Shown in pieces: positions 50,485-58,812 of a DNA stretch of 64,000 nt. A program made the position numbers and the translations under genes. Location of the stretch: contig JAVEUP010000004.1 of assembly GCA_034005525.1 (NCBI GenBank), positions 40,718-104,717 of the forward strand, written 5' to 3'. Below the pieces are notes generated by a model. The model saw only the letters and a program-made list of their open reading frames with translations, did not search any database and had not been told where the DNA came from. This DNA comes from PWXP01 sp034005525. Its GTDB lineage: Bacteria; Planctomycetota; Planctomycetia; Pirellulales; Thermoguttaceae. Numbering within the stretch: the first letter of the stretch is position 1; each line of letters starts with the position of its first letter.

Positions 50485-52725
50485 TTATTGCCGCATCGTA
50501 GCGGCGATAGCTTTACGCAAAAACGTGTTCCAGCCAGTGACCCCGGAGAAGGTCGCATCACACTCGTTCGCGGTATGGCCGTCAAATCGGGCCGCGCACC
50601 TGGCAGTTCTCGCATCGGCCGCAGGCTCTAGAGGCAGACGGATGATGAACGTCGTCCCAATGCCCGGCTCACTTTGGCACTCAATCGTGCCCCCGTGCTT
50701 CTCGATGATAATCGCCTGCGCCATGGTCAGCCCCTGTCCCGTGCCTTGTCCCGGGGCCTTCGTGGTGAAGAACAGGTCGAAGATTCGCGACCGTAGATGG
50801 TCGGGGATCCCCGTGCCCGTGTCTTCAATACGGATTTCCGCGGCATCGCCGTCGCTACGGGTGCGGACGGTGATGATTCCCTTCTCACCGCTTTCACCCA
50901 CCTTCTCGGCGATGGCGTGCGCGGCGTTGATGACAATGTTCAGAATCGCCTGGTTCAGTTCAGCCGGCAGGCAGGGCACCGGTGGCAAAGCGGGGTCGAA
51001 ATCAGTCACCATCTCCGCCACGTACTTCCACTCGTTGCGGCAGACCGTCAGGGTACTCTCGACGATCCGATTGAGGTCCACGGCCGTCTTGCCCTCGCCG
51101 CCTGGATGCGAGAACTCCTTCATGGCCCGCACGATCTTGGCGACGTGTTGGACCCCTTCGAGAGACTGAGTAATGGCTTGCGGGATTTCACCGGCAAGGA
51201 ACCGTAAGTCAGCCGCTTTAGCAGCGATTCGGAGCCGGTCGAGCAACTTCGTGTCCGGTGGATCCTCTGCAGCCAGAAGTTGTTCCACGCAGTCCATCAC
51301 CCGGTGGATATCCCGGAAGGCATCGCCAAGAAACCGGGTATTGTCGCCAATATACTGGGTGGGCGTGTTGATTTCGTGCGCGATGCCCGCGGCCAGTTGT
51401 CCGATTGCTTCCAGCCGGTGCGCCTGGGCCAACTCGGCTTGCATGCGCTTCTGGGCGGAAATGTCGCGCACGGTGGCTTGGACAAGAACACGGCCTGCCA
51501 GTTCAATGCGTGTCAGCAATACGGTGGTTGGAAACTCGGTTCCGTCGAGCCGCTTGTGCTGCCACTCGAAGAAGGCGCTGCCCTCGCGCACCGCTCGATC
51601 GATCATTGCCTTGGCTGCCTGAGCCGACCGGCGGCCATCCGGTTGGTATTCCGGCGACAGGTCCGACGGTTCCAAGAGCATGAACTGCTCTTCATCCGCC
51701 ACGCCGAAAAGCTCGTGGGTCGCAGAATTGCCGACAGTAAACTTGTCAGTCAACACGTCAAAAACCATGATGGCGTCTTGTGAGCATTCAAACAGGGCCC
51801 GGTAGCGTTCTTCGCTCTGGCAGAGGCTCTCCTCGGCCTCGCGCCGGCTGATGAAGTCACCCACCTGTATGGCAATGCTCTCCACCAGCGCCAACTCCTC
51901 ATTCAGGAAGGGGCCGGCTCCGTTCGGTAACAGCCCATCCAAAGAGCAGACCTCCAACGCGCCCGCACCCTGTCCTTCAACCAGGATGGGTGAGGCCAGC
52001 GTCCAGGGCGTTTCGCGGAAATCGCCACAAGTGTACACTCGGTCCCGAACGACCAGCCGGACCACGATGCTCCCGGGGCGCTGGAATCCACTGGGAATCG
52101 TTTCGGCAACGAAGGCCAGCACGTCCGGGATGAGCAACTCAGTGTCATCGAGTAGCTTGGCCACTGCATGGAGGCATTGCAGCTCCTTCACACGTTCGTA
52201 CAGCTCCTGCTTCCTCCTGCGAAAGGCGTTCTCCGCTCGCTTGCGTCTGTCCATGAAGCGCACTACTTGCCGGATTTCCACCGGACTCAGCGGTTTTCGG
52301 AGTGAAAGCAGCCGATCGCTCTGCTCAACTCGTGACAACTCGGCGAATAACAGGGCGTTCTCTGAAGATGAAATGGTCGCCACCAATAGTGAGGGGTCCA
52401 ACTCGAAGAGCCGGCGCGTTGTCTCGATGCCGTTCATTTCAGGCATGAGCAGGTCGACAAAGGCAATGAAGTACGGCCGGCCTGCGAGGCATGCACGTTG
52501 GAGTAGTTCGATTCCCGCGGCCCCGGAGGCCGCTGTATCGATGCATATGCCGGGGTGCGGCGCCGTATCAGACGGAAAACTGTTGTTCTCCGGCTTGCCA
52601 TACGACAAGGCGCCTGTAGCTAATCGCCAATCACCGTACGCCTTCTCGAGCACGACCTGAAACAGCGTGAGGATGGCCGGGTCGTCGTCGATAACCAGGA
52701 TGCGCGTTGGGGAAGGATCGTTCAT
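50485..52725 (-). CDS. Hybrid receiver-PAS histidine kinase
   Basis: 746-residue kinase in which the receiver is N-terminal (RILVIDDDPAILTLFQ, phospho-Asp in FVDLLMPEMNG), then a GAF-like region (about 195-330, SIVVRLVVRDRVYTCGD), a PAS domain (about 350-470, RALFECSQDAIMVFD), HisKA with the phospho-His in AAGIAHEINTPTQYIGDN (about 490) and HATPase (NIVINAAHAIAE, EDTGTGIPDHLRSRIFDLFF, GTGQGLTMAQAII). The first strand-helix of the receiver is followed by an insert of about 25-30 residues that coincides with a palindrome at 52559-52614. It starts by ATGA overlap with the preceding gene. Confidence 0.92.
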   Translation of the reverse strand: MNDPSPTRILVIDDDPAILTLFQVVLEKAYGDWRLATGALSYGKPENNSFPSDTAPHPGICIDTAASGAAGIELLQRACLAGRPYFIAFVDLLMPEMNGIETTRRLFELDPSLLVATISSSENALLFAELSRVEQSDRLLSLRKPLSPVEIRQVVRFMDRRKRAENAFRRRKQELYERVKELQCLHAVAKLLDDTELLIPDVLAFVAETIPSGFQRPGSIVVRLVVRDRVYTCGDFRETPWTLASPILVEGQGAGALEVCSLDGLLPNGAGPFLNEELALVESIAIQVGDFISRREAEESLCQSEERYRALFECSQDAIMVFDVLTDKFTVGNSATHELFGVADEEQFMLLEPSDLSPEYQPDGRRSAQAAKAMIDRAVREGSAFFEWQHKRLDGTEFPTTVLLTRIELAGRVLVQATVRDISAQKRMQAELAQAHRLEAIGQLAAGIAHEINTPTQYIGDNTRFLGDAFRDIHRVMDCVEQLLAAEDPPDTKLLDRLRIAAKAADLRFLAGEIPQAITQSLEGVQHVAKIVRAMKEFSHPGGEGKTAVDLNRIVESTLTVCRNEWKYVAEMVTDFDPALPPVPCLPAELNQAILNIVINAAHAIAEKVGESGEKGIITVRTRSDGDAAEIRIEDTGTGIPDHLRSRIFDLFFTTKAPGQGTGQGLTMAQAIIIEKHGGTIECQSEPGIGTTFIIRLPLEPAADARTARCAARFDGHTANECDATFSGVTGWNTFLRKAIAATMRQ
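52559..52614. repeat. In-frame palindromic insert in the hybrid kinase receiver
   Basis: Bounded by GGCGCC on both sides, with GTATC and CATAC beside them (imperfect inverted repeat: one arm reads GGCGCCGTAT, the other GGCGCCTTGTCGTAT on the opposite strand). Encodes residues such as GALSYGKPENNSFPSDTAP between alpha-1 and beta-2 of the receiver, where no extra length is normally present. Confidence 0.5.
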
Positions 52726-53924
52726 ACGTGCTCTCGATTTGTTTCCAGCCCGGAACCGTTCATTGAGGATGCCTGCCGATCCGACGCATCCGTACGAGCG
52801 AACACCTTGATCGGCGAACTCAAACCGAGGTTCACCACATAGTTGCGCAGGCGAGCGCGCATCGAGGGTGTCATCTCTTGTCCCTTGGCACAGAGCAGCG
52901 TGCCCTGCATCGTCCGGACGTCCTCCGCCAAGAACATGCCATCGGTAAGCTGCGAGGCATGAACCTGCCGGATAACGCACGTCTGTTCGATGCACAGGAC
53001 CTTTTCCAGCACCTCAAGCACCCGTGGATCGTACTGCCCGGCGCGATGGCGAAGCTGGGCCATGGCCATCTCTTCAGTGTAGCCGCTGTGGACCAGGGCG
53101 TCGAAATCGAGTGCGGTTTTGAGGACACGGCTGCCCAGCGGTATTTGCTCACCACGCATCGGATCGTCCGGAAAGGCTCCCTCATAAGGATGTTCCTGGA
53201 GGCCGATGATTTCGGCAACCGGCTCCAGCCGTGGGATGTTCTGGAGCATTTCGCGTCCCAGTGCCGGATGTGCAGCATATTGCTCGGCCTCGACCCGGGA
53301 GAGGTCCCGGCCGTGGAAGATTTTTTCGAGCGTCTCCTCAGGGACGGAAACACAACCGACTTGCGAAAGCATCGCCGCGATACGCATGCGCCAGCCGTCA
53401 TCCACCTCTAGTTCGGCGGCAATGGCATTGACCAGCCGTTGGACGCGCGACGCGCGCCCGAAGGCCGTCGGGTTCACCGCGGCCAACACGTCAGTGAGCA
53501 CCTTAATGCAGCCGCCGAGCGTCCGCGACATCAAATCGCGCTCCGCCCGGATGAGCCGATACTGCTCGATGCCCGCCTCCAGAAACCTACCAAACTCGTC
53601 GGGCGGGCAGGGCTTGGTCATGAAGCGGAATACGTGCCCGCGGTTAACCGCCTCGAGTGCGGTCTGCTGATCGGCGTTGCCGGTAAGCATCATGCGGACC
53701 GTGTCCGGCGCAATCTCCTCAATTTGTGTCAGAACTTCGACCCCCGTGAGTCCCGGCATGCGCATGTCGACCACGGCGACGGCATACGGTCCCGCATTGC
53801 GTACAGCCTCGATCGCCTCTTCGCCACCGAGGGCGGGGTCAATGTGGAACCGTTTCCGCAGCGCACGCTGGTACGCTTGCAGCACGTTCGGGTCGTCGTC
53901 AACACAGAGAATGCGTTCGGTCAT
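52722..53924 (-). CDS. Response regulator with degenerate HD-GYP domain
   Basis: 400-residue protein. Receiver with ILCVDDDPNVLQAY, phospho-Asp in AVVDMRMPGLTG and FRFMTKPCPPDEF. The C-terminal part (about 150-385) has the spacing of an HD-GYP domain (TAFGRASRVQRLVNAIAAEL, HPALGREMLQNIPRLEPVAE, IIGLQEHPYEGAFPDD), but the HD pair is replaced (AAMLSQVGCVSVP where a family member has ALLHDIGK) and GYP is not recognisable. So cyclic-di-GMP phosphodiesterase activity is unlikely; a binding role is possible. ATGA overlaps join it to both the gene before and the gene after. Confidence 0.85.
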   Translation of the reverse strand: MTERILCVDDDPNVLQAYQRALRKRFHIDPALGGEEAIEAVRNAGPYAVAVVDMRMPGLTGVEVLTQIEEIAPDTVRMMLTGNADQQTALEAVNRGHVFRFMTKPCPPDEFGRFLEAGIEQYRLIRAERDLMSRTLGGCIKVLTDVLAAVNPTAFGRASRVQRLVNAIAAELEVDDGWRMRIAAMLSQVGCVSVPEETLEKIFHGRDLSRVEAEQYAAHPALGREMLQNIPRLEPVAEIIGLQEHPYEGAFPDDPMRGEQIPLGSRVLKTALDFDALVHSGYTEEMAMAQLRHRAGQYDPRVLEVLEKVLCIEQTCVIRQVHASQLTDGMFLAEDVRTMQGTLLCAKGQEMTPSMRARLRNYVVNLGLSSPIKVFARTDASDRQASSMNGSGLETNREHV

Positions 53925-55117
53925 GCCAGGATACCTTCCGGTTGAAGTGTGCGGCACAATTCGGTCCATGCGGCAATGCGATCGGATTTGCCGATCCGCT
54001 CGATATACTCAAAGTCCAGTGTGCATTTTCGGTGGTCCTCAGGGTCACCTGTGAGGCAGTCTGCCGCGTGAACGGCGGTCAGGGCCGTAAAGTTGCAGTC
54101 ATCCGACTCAGCGGGCGCATGATGCAAGGCTGTGATCCGGACGACCGAGTCGGGCAGCCCCCACAAGGCCAGCAGGTAGGCGCCCATCGCTGCATGATCG
54201 GCGTCGAACTCTGCCTGCTCGCGGTCACAAATGCACTGACTTCCAGTGCGCGTCATGAGCACCGCGGCGTAGCGTTCCGGTACCTGTTGCAGGAGCACAA
54301 GCGCACCCACGTCGTGCAGCAGGCCGCCCCATCGGGCCTCCGCAATCAGATGGGGGTCATCCGATTCACTCGCGGCAATGCTTTCGGCCGCCTCCGACAC
54401 TGCGCGGCTGTGCTCCACGACGTCGGCAACGCCTATCCAGTGCGGCTGACCGGGTGTGGTCGCCACGAACGCTTCGCTGGAGTCGATCAACTCGCGGAGT
54501 CGTTCAGCGCCAAGCAGGCTGGCCGCGCCAGGCGGGTCCGAAGTACGTTGGGGGCTTCCGTAGAAGCCCGAGTTGACCAATTGCAGCACGCGTACCGCCA
54601 TGCCCGGATCGTTGCCAATAATCCTTCCAATCTGATCGTTGCCACTATCGGGTTCGGCCAGTTCAGTGCTGAGATCAGCCAGGCTGTCCGGCAAGCTCGG
54701 AACGGCTTCGACACACGATACCACCTCTCTCGGCCAAGCAGCACCCAGCCGGTCGCGCAATTGGGAAGCACGGTTCAGCGACTCTTTGAGCGTTTCCGAA
54801 TTGCACGGCTTCGTGAGGAATTGGTGAGCGGGGCCGACGGCCTTCAGCACCGCGTGGCGGTCGCACTGGCCCGAAAGAACCATGCGTATCGTGGACGGAA
54901 ACCGCTCACGAATCAGCCGCAACAGTTCCGACCCGTCCATGAAGGGCATTCGCATGTCGGTCACGACGATGTCGAACGGCTGTTCAAGCAGCCGGGTGAG
55001 TGCCTCGGCGCCGCTCCCGGCGAAATCCATGTGCCACTGGCCACGCATGGCGTGCAGCATACGCCGCAACCCGCTGAGAAGCTTCGGCTCGTCATCGACA
55101 AACAGGATTCGTTGCAT
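53921..55117 (-). CDS. Response regulator with HDOD output domain
   Basis: 398-residue protein: receiver (MQRILFVDDEPKLLSGLRRM, phospho-Asp in VVTDMRMPFMDG, HQFLTKPC), then HDOD domain (about 130-345, with VPSLPDSLADLSTELAEPDS, GMAVRVLQLVNSGFYGSPQR, LLHDVGALVLLQ and ALHHAPAESDD). HDOD proteins are regulatory relatives of HD phosphohydrolases; the HD residues here (LLHDVG) are kept. AAGGAG is seven bases before the ATG at 55117. Its first 26 bp overlap the end of the kinase gene; its stop overlaps the next start. Confidence 0.9.
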   Translation of the reverse strand: MQRILFVDDEPKLLSGLRRMLHAMRGQWHMDFAGSGAEALTRLLEQPFDIVVTDMRMPFMDGSELLRLIRERFPSTIRMVLSGQCDRHAVLKAVGPAHQFLTKPCNSETLKESLNRASQLRDRLGAAWPREVVSCVEAVPSLPDSLADLSTELAEPDSGNDQIGRIIGNDPGMAVRVLQLVNSGFYGSPQRTSDPPGAASLLGAERLRELIDSSEAFVATTPGQPHWIGVADVVEHSRAVSEAAESIAASESDDPHLIAEARWGGLLHDVGALVLLQQVPERYAAVLMTRTGSQCICDREQAEFDADHAAMGAYLLALWGLPDSVVRITALHHAPAESDDCNFTALTAVHAADCLTGDPEDHRKCTLDFEYIERIGKSDRIAAWTELCRTLQPEGILA

Positions 55118-56957
55118 GACACAACTCCTTCGGCTCAATCGGCAGCCGGACGATGAATTCGGTTCCGCGGCCGAGTTCGGTTTCCAGGCGGATGGTTCCG
55201 CCGTGCCGTTCCGTGATGATCGAATGCACAATGGCCAAGCCCTGCCCGGTTCCGCGGCCAACTTCCTTGGTCGTAAAGAACGGATCGAACACCCGGTCGC
55301 GAATGGCCGGGGGGATTCCCGTACCGGTGTCGGCAACGCGGATTTCCACATATTCTCCATCGCGTCGGGTGCGGACCGTGATGGCGCCCTTCTCGCCGGG
55401 CATCTCGCGCAACTGTTCCCCAATCGCGTGCGCGGCATTGACTACCAGATTGAGCATCACCTGGTTGAAATCGCCCGGCATGCACGTGACGCTTGGCAGG
55501 GATTCGTCGAATTCGGTGACCATGTCGGCTACGTACTTCCATTCGTTGCGGGAAACAGTGAGAGTGCTTTGAATGGCCTCGTTCAGGTTCACTGGCTGCT
55601 TCTCATCGCCACCGGGATGTGAAAACTCCTTCATGGAGCGGACGATCTTTGTCACCTGAGCCACACCATCGAGCGACTGCCGAATGGCCAGCGGGATTTC
55701 CGCCGTGACGAACTGGAGGTCCGCTGCTGCGATGACGTGTTCCACCTCGTCGACCAGCACGGGATCGACCGGCCCGGTCTTGGCCGCGTCAAGGAGCCGC
55801 GTGAAGTGCTCCAGTACCGTGCCGATATCGGTGAACGCGTCCTCCAGGAATCGGGTGTTGTCGCCGATGTACTGGGTGGGTGTGTTGATTTCATGGGCGA
55901 TGCCGGCGGCAAGCTGGCCGATCGATTCGAGCTTCTGCGCCTGGCGGAGTTGTGCCTCGAGCATCCGCTGCTCAGAAATATCCCGGAACGTGACTACGGC
56001 GCCGACCACCTTTCCGTCGTCGTCGATAGATTGGACCGTGTACGCGACCGGGAACGGCTTACCGTTGGCGCGCCAGAACACCTCGGTATCCACACGCGTG
56101 GCGAACTGGCCATACAGTGCCCGGCACATCAGACACTCCCCAGAGGAGACTGGTGTTCCGTCAGACCGGCTGTGATGAATCTTCTCGTGGAATCGCTCCC
56201 CGACAAGGTCCTTGCGCTGGTAGCCGAGCATCCGAGCCGCGGCCGGGTTGATGAATATGGTGCGCCCCTCCTCGTCGAGCCCGCATATCCCTTCGCCGGC
56301 CGAGTTAAGGATTAGTTCGTTTTGCAGGTGCAGGCGCTGGAGTTCCTGCTCGGCCCGCTGCCGTACAGCAATGTCGCGCTGCAGTTGACGGGCATGCTCT
56401 TGTTGAACCAGAAGCCGCTCCTCGCGCTCTTCAATCGCCGCGATGATCGCTTCGGAATGCGCGGAGCGCAGGGTGTCGTGCTCAGCCTGGAAATGTGCGA
56501 TGCGCGTGGCCAACGCAGCTTGCTCGACAGCTCCGGTCGCCAACCGGGCCACAAGTGCGGCAATGAGGCAGCCCAAGTCCGTCTTGGCACTGGCCCGCCC
56601 TTTATGGGCCGCATCGGAACGGAGAACGCAGGCAACGATCGTACCGCCGGTAGCGCTGGGCAGGCGGGTCGCCAGCACGGTGCCCAAAACGCCAGTCTCG
56701 GCGTGCGCGAAACGGCACGTGTAGCATTCTTGCAGTCGATCGGCGCAGCGGATGGCCAGCGGGACCGCCAGTTCCGCCACGTCCTCGCCGCTGTTTCCCA
56801 TCGCCGCAATCAGCCGGCCGTCCGATTCCGCGAGCAGCACGAGGCGGGGTTGCCACGGCTGCAATCGGACAATTGCGTCCTCGCAGTCGTTCTCGCCCAT
56901 TTCGGACGGGACTGCGGCGGCAAGCAAGTCGGTGAGGTCGGTGGCGAGGGCTTGCAT
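55092..56957 (-). CDS. PAS-domain histidine kinase
   Basis: 621-residue kinase without membrane segments. A GAF/roadblock-like N-terminal region (about 35-130, containing ECYTCRFAHAETG), a coiled coil (about 165-215), a PAS domain (about 215-345: LILNSAGEGICGLDEEGRTI, FINPAAARMLGY, CLMCRALYG), HisKA with AAGIAHEINTPTQYIGDN (His about 353) and HATPase (NLVVNAAHAIGEQ, ADTGTGIPPAIRDRVFDPFF, GTGQGLAIVHSII). The H-box is nearly identical to that of the hybrid kinase at 50485, so the two kinases are related. The paired cysteines in the N-terminal part might sense redox or bind metal; speculative. Confidence 0.92.
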   Translation of the reverse strand: MQALATDLTDLLAAAVPSEMGENDCEDAIVRLQPWQPRLVLLAESDGRLIAAMGNSGEDVAELAVPLAIRCADRLQECYTCRFAHAETGVLGTVLATRLPSATGGTIVACVLRSDAAHKGRASAKTDLGCLIAALVARLATGAVEQAALATRIAHFQAEHDTLRSAHSEAIIAAIEEREERLLVQQEHARQLQRDIAVRQRAEQELQRLHLQNELILNSAGEGICGLDEEGRTIFINPAAARMLGYQRKDLVGERFHEKIHHSRSDGTPVSSGECLMCRALYGQFATRVDTEVFWRANGKPFPVAYTVQSIDDDGKVVGAVVTFRDISEQRMLEAQLRQAQKLESIGQLAAGIAHEINTPTQYIGDNTRFLEDAFTDIGTVLEHFTRLLDAAKTGPVDPVLVDEVEHVIAAADLQFVTAEIPLAIRQSLDGVAQVTKIVRSMKEFSHPGGDEKQPVNLNEAIQSTLTVSRNEWKYVADMVTEFDESLPSVTCMPGDFNQVMLNLVVNAAHAIGEQLREMPGEKGAITVRTRRDGEYVEIRVADTGTGIPPAIRDRVFDPFFTTKEVGRGTGQGLAIVHSIITERHGGTIRLETELGRGTEFIVRLPIEPKELCHATNPVCR

Positions 56958-56966
56958 TATTTCAGG

Positions 56967-57848
56967 TCACATGGAAAACAGAGAGGCGTTCTGTGCCAGT
57001 TCGTCCTTCAGGTCGGCCGCCAGCACTGTAATATCCTCGCGGGTGAGCGACAGCGCTGCTAGTGCCGGTTGTGAAACACGAACCAGTTTCAAGCCAATCG
57101 ATGGTGCCCCAGTAAGCGTGCAGAGCAGATTCGCCACTTCCACGCACCGGACAAGATTAACTGCCTCGCCGCGGTAGCTCACTGACGCATGGTGATAACG
57201 AATGGCGGCCCTGACAGCCTCGGGAAAGTTCCATGAGTCCGCTACCCGCCCACCCAATTGGGTGTGATCAAAGCCAAGCTCTTTCTGTTCAACCACAGTA
57301 AGCGCGTGCTCCTGATCCAGCGCGCCGATCATGCGGCAGAAGGCAGTGTGGACATGCTGGTCTTCCAGGATGATGCCGATATCGTGCAATAGCCCCGCAA
57401 GAAAGGCATCTTCAAAATCGCGCAGCTTGCGCCGCAGCGCAATCAGTCTTGCGCAAATGCCGACTGAGACAAGGTGCCGCCACAGGTCCAATCGCCGATA
57501 CGATCCGACTTGTTCATCCTTCTTGAACAAGTCGCTTACACTTGCGGTCATGGCCATGTTCCGAATCTGCTTCAGGCCCAGATAGGCGATCGCCTGCTGC
57601 AGGTTGGTAATCTTCGTGCGCGTCGCGTAAGCCGAAGAATTGACGCAACGGAGTATGCGCGCACTCAGTGCGGCATCACCCTCCATGACCTCTTTCAAGT
57701 CGGCGGCCCCCGAGTCAGGATCGTTGGCTACTTCCATGACCCGCAACGCAACCTGGGGCAACGTTGATATCTCGTCAATGCGTTGAACCACTTGGTCCAG
57801 CGAAATCCTCTCGCGAGACGAATCGACAACCGATCCGGCATTGGCCAT
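56967..57848 (-). CDS. HDOD-domain protein
   Basis: 293-residue soluble protein consisting mainly of one HDOD domain (about 15-215: RIDEISTLPQVALRVMEVAN, LKEVMEGDAALSARILRCVN, AIAYLGLKQIRNMAMTASV, FLAGLLHDIGIILEDQHVH), with a C-terminal helical part. LLHDIG keeps the HD pair. AGGAG six bases before the ATG at 57848 supports the start; an ATG two codons earlier is less well placed. First gene of the signalling run, 9 bp before the kinase gene. Confidence 0.9.
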   Translation of the reverse strand: MANAGSVVDSSRERISLDQVVQRIDEISTLPQVALRVMEVANDPDSGAADLKEVMEGDAALSARILRCVNSSAYATRTKITNLQQAIAYLGLKQIRNMAMTASVSDLFKKDEQVGSYRRLDLWRHLVSVGICARLIALRRKLRDFEDAFLAGLLHDIGIILEDQHVHTAFCRMIGALDQEHALTVVEQKELGFDHTQLGGRVADSWNFPEAVRAAIRYHHASVSYRGEAVNLVRCVEVANLLCTLTGAPSIGLKLVRVSQPALAALSLTREDITVLAADLKDELAQNASLFSM

Positions 57849-58381
57849 ACACATCTCCTGTAAGAAACGGGTCGGAGCGAGTAATGCTTCGTCACAGTTC
57901 AAACATGGGATACGCATCCTGCTTACCGAGGCATTCGGGCCCGTCATCGTAAGCTGGAAGGTTGTTCCACGTTTGCAGAAACCTAACAATGCGGTTTCGA
58001 CAAAGCAATCGGCTCTGGTGTGACAACTTGCGCGTCTGCGACAGCACATGTTTCGGTGGCGAAGAGCGCAAGTCCCCTCATGGAATAAATAGCTTTTTCT
58101 CGGGCCATGTGTTGTGGAAACCCACGGCGCTGCTGCGGTTTTGGTTGGAAGCCCCGGCATAATCCATACTTTTCGGATGGCAGGACCTTTTTGGGGTTGC
58201 GTGAGCAACAAGAATCGTAGCCGATTCTAAGCTATGCTTCAGTTGGCCTGCTTCGCGTCGAGCCGGCCTTTGTCTCGTTCAATCGGCGCGTGTCGCGCGA
58301 CCCGGCGGTTCGGCCGGCATGGCTGCGATCGATCGCCGCGTCCGGTGACGGCTCCTTTACTTCTGTTCAAGGAGATGGCTT
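57849..58381. other. Divergent region between signalling genes, with R2 copy b
   Basis: Upstream region shared by the six-gene operon and the receiver gene at 58382. It holds R2 copy b (57900-57975) and otherwise no gene. The plus-strand receiver gene has AAGGAG at 58371-58376. Confidence 0.6.
57900..57975 (-). repeat. R2 element, copy b (76 bp)
   Basis: Same length as R2 copy a at 19638, inverted; left end CAAACATGG, right end CCACGTTTG. Shares AATGCCTCGG and AAGCAGGATGC on the minus strand. Located about 50 bp upstream of the HDOD gene, so within its likely promoter or leader. Confidence 0.75.
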
Positions 58382-58807
58382 ATGGATCAAGACTTGTGCC
58401 CTAACGGCACGAAGGCGGTAGCCGAGCGCCGCAAAGCACCCAAGATTCTGTGCGTGGACGACGATCCCAACGTGTCCGAGGCCATCGCGAGGGCCTTTTC
58501 GCGGCACGGGGTGGAAGTGATCAGGGCCTTTCATGGCATGCAGGGCTTCTGGTTGGCATCAACCGAGAAACCCGATGCCATCGTACTCGATCTAGCCATG
58601 CCCAAAGGGCCGGGCGAGGAAGTTCTGGAATGTCTCAAACGCAACGCGCAGACGGCCCGTATTCCTGTAATCGTCCTTACCGGAAAGAGCAACCCTGGAC
58701 TGGAACGCCACATGCAGCGGCTGGGTGCCGACCGCTTCCTTGTCAAGCCGACGCCGGCCGACACGCTGCTTGCCGAGATCAGCTCTCTGCTCGACAGGCT
58801 GGTGTAA
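58382..58807 (+). CDS. Single-domain response regulator
   Basis: 141-residue protein, receiver domain only: PKILCVDDDPNVSEAIARAF, phospho-Asp in AIVLDLAMPKGPG (about 65), IPVIVLTGKSN and RFLVKPTPADTLL (Lys about 121). No DNA-binding or other output domain. AAGGAG is seven bases before the ATG. Divergent from the six-gene operon; it could shuttle phosphate between its kinases, but this is inference. Confidence 0.9.
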   Translation: MDQDLCPNGTKAVAERRKAPKILCVDDDPNVSEAIARAFSRHGVEVIRAFHGMQGFWLASTEKPDAIVLDLAMPKGPGEEVLECLKRNAQTARIPVIVLTGKSNPGLERHMQRLGADRFLVKPTPADTLLAEISSLLDRLV

Positions 58808-58812
58808 CCGGC

